Of a stretch of 64,000 bases of DNA, positions 60,701-64,000 are shown in pieces. The position numbers were made by a program, and so were the translations under genes. Source of the stretch: PGYT01 sp963675055 (GTDB taxonomy: Bacteria > Bacteroidota > Ignavibacteria > Ignavibacteriales > Melioribacteraceae). Position 1 is the first letter of the stretch. Each line of letters begins with the position of its first letter. The notes under the pieces are model-generated. The model was not told the DNA's origin. It saw only the letters and a list, made by a program, of their open reading frames with translations, and searched no databases. The stretch covers positions 434,001-498,000 of the forward strand of contig CAXXJE010000001.1 of NCBI GenBank assembly GCA_963675055.2. The letters are read 5' to 3'.

Positions 60701-61822
60701 ATCCTGTCCCTGGTAACACGCATCTCGAACCTGTTCAAATCCGGCATTCGGGTGCTTCCGTTCGTATTCCTCAACAGCGTTTTTTATTTCTCCCTTCGGA
60801 TCATGTATACTGGAACCGCCTTCAATACCTATGAAATACCTGCATGCCATCATAAACCTGAACCATTCATCACCCAGGAGAACATCTATTTCATCAATAG
60901 ATATATTTGTTGATATTTCAGTTCCCAGAGTCGCGTTTTTGAAGACTTCCGCTATTTCACCCTTCATATAACCGTGTTTACCAAGCCACTTCCTGCCGCC
61001 CCTTGCGCGGTACCCAATATCAATCGTATAGGGTAGTTTTTCATTACTCAATTTTTTAATTTTTTCCAGTCTGCCCGGATCCAGGTAACCTGTAAGGACT
61101 TTATGGTATTTCACTTTATCCGACTCAACCTTTGAGTAGATTTTTTCCCATTCCGATTCAGGGGAAACAGAAAATACGTGTGTTACGCCGAAAATATTAA
61201 TAAATTCGCACAGGGCATCAGTATAGATCCATTCATCCTGCGGGATTGCAATTTTTACCGCACTCGATTCTTTTAGCTGCTTAAGTTTGTCCGAACGAAT
61301 AAACTCGGTAAATTCCTCTATCTCCCAACGGTGTGAAAAGAATATAGTGTGGAAGATTATTAAATCGAATTCTACTGAATTTATCTCCTCGGAAATTGTA
61401 TCGTTATAATAGGTATTACTGTAAAAAACATTATGACCGGAGTATTTTTCAAAACTGTACAGATGTTCACTGACGGTTGCACGCATTTTTCTTGACGGAT
61501 GATGAAAAACAATAAGAATATTGGCTTTTTCAGACAAGTTGCCCGGATCATCAATTTCCAATCCATTTGTCAATGCTTGATAAAGGTTTTCATGTGCGGT
61601 TATAAATTCCGGGGATAATTCCAACGCTTTAGCCAATAATTCTACAGCTTCATTGGTTTTCCCATCCAAATATTCAACAACAGCTAAGTTATTGTAAAGA
61701 CTGCTGTCTTTATCATCAACCTTTAATTGCGAGAGGAGTTCTTCGCGGGCTGAGCTAAAATTCTTATTGTTCACTAATTCCTGGATTCTACCGGTATGCT
61801 TGTTACTATTATCAAATGTCAT
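54788..61822 (-). CDS. Giant protein with five glycosyltransferase-like domains and TPR repeats
   Basis: A 2344-residue cytoplasmic protein with no signal peptide or membrane helix. Apparent order: TPR (15-95); CgeB-like GT-B domain (about 100-420, GYRARGG, then SPRQLEACATR, then HYIELKKDYSN); TPR (490-745); a second, related GT-B domain (about 748-1062, GYRARQL, SPRHFESAALR, HYIPLKKDFSN); GT2 domain A (1236-1445, TYNRSEF, LGDDDLL); TPR-like helices (1455-1675); GT2 domain B (1680-1890, PTYNRLD, LLDDDDK); GT2 domain C (1938-2185, NNDILV, FEDDDFC); C-terminal TPR (2200-2340). It may build a glycan on flagellin. Ribosome site is weak (AGAGG far from the ATG). Confidence 0.88.
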   Translation of the reverse strand: MTFDNSNKHTGRIQELVNNKNFSSAREELLSQLKVDDKDSSLYNNLAVVEYLDGKTNEAVELLAKALELSPEFITAHENLYQALTNGLEIDDPGNLSEKANILIVFHHPSRKMRATVSEHLYSFEKYSGHNVFYSNTYYNDTISEEINSVEFDLIIFHTIFFSHRWEIEEFTEFIRSDKLKQLKESSAVKIAIPQDEWIYTDALCEFINIFGVTHVFSVSPESEWEKIYSKVESDKVKYHKVLTGYLDPGRLEKIKKLSNEKLPYTIDIGYRARGGRKWLGKHGYMKGEIAEVFKNATLGTEISTNISIDEIDVLLGDEWFRFMMACRYFIGIEGGSSIHDPKGEIKNAVEEYERKHPNAGFEQVRDACYQGQDGNLNFFALSPRQLEACATRTCQILIEGEYDGVLKPGLHYIELKKDYSNLKQVIQSLTNEKKRKAIVDRAYKDIVESGKYGYDVFANSVIDIALSDRSVPKDRGIQLNSEYLNFLKEAAVKLNNEGHEERSAKLIPLVELLQNFLENKYNLEYKKHLVSADYLAARPVLGQLTKMLPDNPKYLSLFASVLLKLGESTEALPILLKIKDEYPDFMSNYFILAQVYFDERKYYVAESYTKQFLEPHPANIEALNLLGSVYMATGRYSDADSVYNKVLKLNPDNINALAKLAKIELLSSNYERAFELIQRAIKLDPEDQSGWNELITYAQQTNNNEILKAGLTALHKIDPANVNPDEIILPKDPDEKIVLNDGGVQEVSNTVLLIYHHPFTNNAANIIEHINSFQNYSKFNIIKVNTALGFPSKIKGLQFPVVVLHYSLFGTYPYPMADEFRTYIAENKNSYKIAFFQDEYYYCRQRFDFLNRYKIDSVFTLLEKDSFKLVYEKYSDVSDITHNLTGYVSDNLVELGNKLTKPFSKRHIDIGYRARQLPYYMGKGAQEKHLIAELFKKHVNDMNLKLDIETKENKRIYGGSWFGFMSECSAMLGVEAGVSVYDLNGEVRMKIDRFLEDQPSATFDEAHEAILNPYEDLVPYRMLSPRHFESAALRVAQILFEGNYSGVLKPMEHYIPLKKDFSNIKEVLELFRDVEFREEITDRAYNGLIASGEYSYRNFMVRFDEHLISKGFIPDLQRNYKFEKGFAVELEPKQYRGQNSSDIGRAFQDFQENINKRLMKISDMDHEQAETIKHLIVKYVIPILHKFKDESQSQLFLSFLDERVELLNFDKYVRKNWVPFASPYRSMTEHSDLEETASISVCIFTYNRSEFLAESIKSLLSQNYQNYEVVVVDDGSTEDNDSVIKSLGSDKVKYFRNNENKGRPFARNMCIEKAGGDYILWLGDDDLLSENTMRNYARIVAEKPDVDVIYSNIQVFDSDTGQKLELISAEDYTESNETVLENMILGSGITDTGSFIKKSLYEKVGNYSPEYLRAQDNEFWSRIALQVKFHKYDNVACLYRKHNSNASFGDFIDRSYESKTIRTVLSNYPLEKVFPSLNWNLSGTRDAALFISARSLFAFNDYYNAAKILENTDYKTNNEAVILLFNCYVGLSLLDEAEKLLNEVVKGNLLQQEQTLELANKLKDCVEFNINVNKLIEANELAAVNELIENHVNKIGYNHYAFSILGVLLNELGDKENAYRYLKLAVTFNPANNDSYKTTINLAGEFGKEEEIENMRNRLIEDIPLNKAKSTSIKSVRGKLPLVSVIIPTYNRLDKVGEAVESALNQSYTNIEVIVVNDEGEDVTPVLSIFNDDRLKLITHEKNKGLAGSRNTGIRNAEGKYIALLDDDDKFYRNHLEVAVSHLLGGERVVYTDAERHSYKSYGDEYVFTGKSVPYSIDYDRNKLLIGNIAPVNCFVFEKKLAESAGLFDEKLPVLEDWEFWLRLSDRAGFKHIKQSTVVVNWFDDGSTMTSSKQEDFSKTRNLIYSRYRSEIDKISNPDEIVSEFNAIWANDFTPQNSPVSIIALSFNQIEYTENFVESVFKYTKIPFELILIDNASSEETVGRIRQLEKSHKELKVIYNNENCGFPAGINQAIMSASGNYILVANNDILVTEGWLERMLEVAESSNAIGIVGPISNSVSGFQLDKEAKYDSIESMYEYAANVTEKNKGQVEEFPRIAFLCTLIKREVINKIGGLDERFAPGNFEDDDFCLRAQLAGYKTVIAQDVFIHHFGSVSFKAEGNDEYLKRLDTNKQKFVDKWGADPEEIWLKGKEFKKHSLTYSVHQDEFRRNLERAFSELESKDYEYTLRYLENTISVFDENNSQISYPELLNLLGNTALICNDLEKANSYFEEELKATPESSRACLGMAQVFNAAEMYREAKSMLEYACVYDNTNEASLELLKQVNEQLQHEPDHNSLLAENKA

Positions 61823-61972
61823 TTAGTTTTGATTCCTCTCTGCAATATGGCAGATTTTGTTAAAATATATATACTCCTGGTATAAGCAGCTTGTTGTTTA
61901 CGAATATCGTACCAATCCGAAACCATAAGAAATACTCCATATTTTATGTTTTATTGTATACTAAGGGGCAGG

Positions 61973-61988
61973 TGGCTAAAATTAGCCA
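61973..61988. repeat. 16-base palindrome, operator-like
   Basis: TGGCTAA and TTAGCCA separated by AA. It lies about midway between two divergent genes (151 bases from one ATG, 185 from the other), the usual place for a shared repressor or activator site. No protein is assigned. Confidence 0.35.
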
Positions 61989-62038
61989 GCATAAACGGGA
62001 TATAATTGTTTAACATTTTTTGGGCCAGCGAATAGCTT

Positions 62039-62081
62039 GGTATTTCGAATTAAATACCGCCTAATAAAGGGTATGGTATTT
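62039..62081 (+). repeat. Two mutually exclusive hairpins upstream of the oxidoreductase gene
   Basis: GGTATTT (62039-62045), AAATACC (62052-62058) and GGTATTT (62075-62081). The middle arm can pair with either outer one (loops of 6 or 16 bases), as in switch-type leaders. It is 92 bases before the ATG at 62173. A+T-rich arms make it weak. Confidence 0.35.
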
Positions 62082-62172
62082 GAGGAGTACTGAAAAATTG
62101 CAGGATACTTACAGGTAATCGGAAGTAAGAATTAAATGCATAAGTCTTAATTGATTGAATTTTGAGGCATAA

Positions 62173-63252
62173 ATGAACAAACTTAAATTTGGCATAGTCG
62201 GTTGCGGCAGAATAGCGCACAGACACGCCGAACATATGAGTAAATACGGTGATTTAGTAGCGGTATGCGATAATAAACGTGAAAACGCTGAGTCAATAGG
62301 AACTAAGTACGGTGCTTCGGTTTTCGGCAGTATTGATGATATGCTGAAAGAAAACAGGGATTTGGACCTGGTAGCAATCTGTACTCCGAACGGGCTGCAT
62401 GCTGAACATGCAATAAAAACCCTGAAAAATGGAGCTCATGTTCTGGTTGAGAAACCGATGGCACTAACCGTTAGAGACTGCGAGGATATGATCCACGTTG
62501 CCGAATCCTCGAACAGAAGACTATTTGTCGTAAAACAAAACCGGTTTAATCCGCCAATCCAAAAACTGAAAGAGATTATTGAAAATGATGTGCTCGGGAA
62601 AATATATTCCGTCCAATTAAACTGTTTCTGGAACAGGAATGCAGACTATTACAAAAACTCCGATTGGAAAGGCAGTAAAGAACTTGACGGCGGAACACTG
62701 TTCACACAATTCAGCCATTTCATAGACCTTCTATACTGGCTTTTGGGCGATATTGATGAGGTCAAAGGGTTTAAAGACAATTTTTCTCACCGGGATTTAA
62801 TTGAATTTGAAGATACCGGAGTAGCCGTAATGAAATTCAGAAACGGCACAATCGGCACAATTAGTTACTCTGTTAATTCCTACAGTAAAAATTTCGAAGG
62901 TTCTGTAACTATATTTGCCGAAAAAGGCACGGTAAAAATCGGCGGACAGTACCTGAATGTTCTCGAATACCAGGATATAAAAGATTATAAAATTACGGAT
63001 CTGGAGGAATCGGGACCTGCGAATGATTACGGAGGTTACCAGGGTTCGATGTCGAATCATGACAAAGTATATGAGAATATTAACAACGTCCTCTTAAATG
63101 GTGATAGCGTAAGGACTAATCTTTTAGACGGGTTGAAGACAGTACAAATAGTTGAGAATATATATACCAAATTAAAATGGTCAGGTTCTTACAGACCCGA
63201 TAATAAAATAAAAGGAGAGAAAAAATTATTGTCGGAAGTTGAATGGATGTAG
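62173..63252 (+). CDS. Gfo/Idh/MocA family sugar oxidoreductase
   Basis: NAD-dependent sugar oxidoreductase of 359 residues. Rossmann fold at the start (GIVGCGRIAHRHAEHM), then CTPNGLHAEHA and LVEKPMALT with the conserved Lys94, and a catalytic-type His in FSHFIDLLYWLLGD. Ribosome site GAGG lies seven bases before the ATG. It overlaps the aminotransferase by ten bases; this pair (C3 oxidation, then amination, as in WbpB/WbpE, WlbA or GnnA/GnnB) makes amino-sugar nucleotides. The substrate cannot be told from sequence. It may supply sugar for flagellin or surface polysaccharide. Confidence 0.9.
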   Translation: MNKLKFGIVGCGRIAHRHAEHMSKYGDLVAVCDNKRENAESIGTKYGASVFGSIDDMLKENRDLDLVAICTPNGLHAEHAIKTLKNGAHVLVEKPMALTVRDCEDMIHVAESSNRRLFVVKQNRFNPPIQKLKEIIENDVLGKIYSVQLNCFWNRNADYYKNSDWKGSKELDGGTLFTQFSHFIDLLYWLLGDIDEVKGFKDNFSHRDLIEFEDTGVAVMKFRNGTIGTISYSVNSYSKNFEGSVTIFAEKGTVKIGGQYLNVLEYQDIKDYKITDLEESGPANDYGGYQGSMSNHDKVYENINNVLLNGDSVRTNLLDGLKTVQIVENIYTKLKWSGSYRPDNKIKGEKKLLSEVEWM

Positions 63253-64000
63253 AATTTGTCGGGCTATACAGCCAGTATCAAAACATCAAAGAAGAAATTG
63301 ATAGCGCAATCCGGCAGGTAATCAGGGATTCCGCATTCATAAAAGGTGAACATGTAACCGAATTTGAAGATGCTTATTCGGAAATGCTCGGCTCCCGGTA
63401 TTGTATTGGCGTAGCAAATGGTACGGATGCTATTTACATAGCATTAAAATCTCTTGGAATAGGAACAGGAGATGAGGTAATTACAGTAGCAAACAGCTGG
63501 ATTTCCACTTCTGAAGCAATCGGACAGACTGGAGCAACCCCGGTTTTTGTCGATATCGAAGAGAAATATTTCAATATAAATACTACACTTATTGAAGAAA
63601 AAATTACCGATAAAACCAGAGCTATAATTCCGGTACACCTGTTCGGGCAGCCTGCACAAATGGATGAGATAATGAGAATTGCCGGAAAGCATAATTTGTA
63701 CGTTATTGAAGATTGTGCACAGGCGCATTTTGCCACTTACCGGGACAAGTATATCGGAACATTCGGAGATGTTGCAACTTTCAGTTTCTACCCCGGTAAA
63801 AATTTAGGCGCTTATGGGGATGCGGGTGCGATAGTGACAAATAATCCGGAATTAGCCCGTAAGATGAGAGTTTTTGCGAACCATGGCGCACTAATAAAAC
63901 ACCAGCATGAAATTGAAGGAATTAACAGCAGACTTGATGGCATGCAGGCCGCTGTTCTGAATGTTAAACTTAAGCATATACTTAAATGGAATGAACTGCG
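63243..64000 (+). CDS. DegT/DnrJ/EryC1 sugar aminotransferase (partial, runs off the right edge)
   Basis: PLP-dependent aminotransferase; 252 residues are visible, the rest of a typical 360-380 is beyond the edge. Signature parts: VANGTDAIYIALKSLGIGTGDEV, IEDCAQAHFA with Asp157, and SFYPGKNLGAYGDAG with the PLP-binding Lys186. The ATG at 63243 overlaps the preceding stop by ten bases, so the pair is coupled. It would aminate the keto-sugar made by the oxidoreductase. Confidence 0.93.
   Translation, partial: MDVEFVGLYSQYQNIKEEIDSAIRQVIRDSAFIKGEHVTEFEDAYSEMLGSRYCIGVANGTDAIYIALKSLGIGTGDEVITVANSWISTSEAIGQTGATPVFVDIEEKYFNINTTLIEEKITDKTRAIIPVHLFGQPAQMDEIMRIAGKHNLYVIEDCAQAHFATYRDKYIGTFGDVATFSFYPGKNLGAYGDAGAIVTNNPELARKMRVFANHGALIKHQHEIEGINSRLDGMQAAVLNVKLKHILKWNEL

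Larger units (their letters stand above)
61823..62172. other. Divergent intergenic region between the giant gene and the sugar genes
   Basis: The 350-base gap holds no credible gene. It contains a palindrome TGGCTAA-AA-TTAGCCA (61973-61988), and three alternating 7-base arms GGTATTT/AAATACC/GGTATTT (62039-62081). No clear promoter of either sigma-54 or sigma-28 type was recognised for either flanking gene. Confidence 0.6.

Noticed and set aside
62015..62040. TGGGCCAGCGAATAGCTT as a plus-strand sigma-54 promoter before the oxidoreductase
   Set aside because: GG-N10-GC spacing exists, but the -24 TGGCAC core is poorly matched and the -12 is TAGC, not TTGC or the TTGRA seen in the other sites.
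1..64000. CRISPR array, tRNA, rRNA, insertion sequence or prophage
   Set aside because: No repeated spacers, cloverleaf sequences, transposase or phage genes were seen; the window is a continuous flagellar island.

Overview
This window is one large flagellum-and-chemotaxis island, almost entirely on the minus strand (1 to 61822), followed by two plus-strand sugar-biosynthesis genes at the right edge (62173 to 64000). The DNA is A+T-rich. Many exported proteins have signal peptides ending Ala-Gln, and the flagellum has P- and L-rings, so the host is Gram-negative. Together with the gene order this points (inference, not proven) to a motile member of the Bacteroidota/Chlorobiota-Ignavibacteriota lineage. 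No rRNA, tRNA, CRISPR array or insertion sequence was seen.

Layout in transcription order (right to left). (a) 61822-52674: a 2344-residue protein with five apparent glycosyltransferase domains and a 504-residue TPR glycosyltransferase, next to two short, nearly identical flagellins (52577-50689). With the plus-strand Gfo/Idh/MocA oxidoreductase and DegT aminotransferase they look like a flagellin glycosylation locus. (b) 50614-47901: fliS, fliD, a small chaperone-like gene and flgM. (c) 47792-45695: a sensorless histidine kinase and an NtrC-type sigma-54 activator. (d) 45534-42478: two exported TonB-C-like proteins and a chemoreceptor. (e) 42397-35409: HEAT-repeat protein, cheR, two cheY, a cheZ-like gene, cheA, cheB and an 81-residue orphan. 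(f) 35287-22677: flgB-flgC-orphan-fliE-fliF-fliG-fliH-fliI-fliJ-motE-fliK-flgD-orphan-flgE. (g) 22492-13328: fliL-fliM-fliN-fliO-fliP-fliQ-fliR-flhB-flhA-flhF-flhG. (h) 13213-1: small membrane protein, fliA, two HDOD genes, a histidine-less kinase-like protein, an orphan, flgF-flgG-flgA-flgH-flgI-flgJ-flgN-flgK-flgL-motA-motB (motB runs off the left edge).

The regulation can be partly read from the sequence. Four sites of the form TGGYA-N6-TTGRA (sigma-54-like) precede flgB, fliL, the fliA operon and the 504-residue glycosyltransferase. Three sites of the form TAAA-N16-YCGATAR (sigma-28-like) precede one flagellin and both TonB-C-like genes. With the NtrC-type activator, its kinase, FliA and FlgM all present, this suggests a hierarchy: sigma-54 for basal body, hook and FliA, then sigma-28 for filament and sensory genes. 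Both flagellin leaders carry the same GGA-loop hairpin upstream of the ribosome binding site, which suggests post-transcriptional control.

Not found in the window: cheW, cheD, csrA, fliW, flaG and rpoN. The most unusual items are the giant glycosyltransferase, the flagellin leader hairpins, the kinase-like protein lacking its phospho-histidine, and the sigma-28-driven TonB-C-like proteins.
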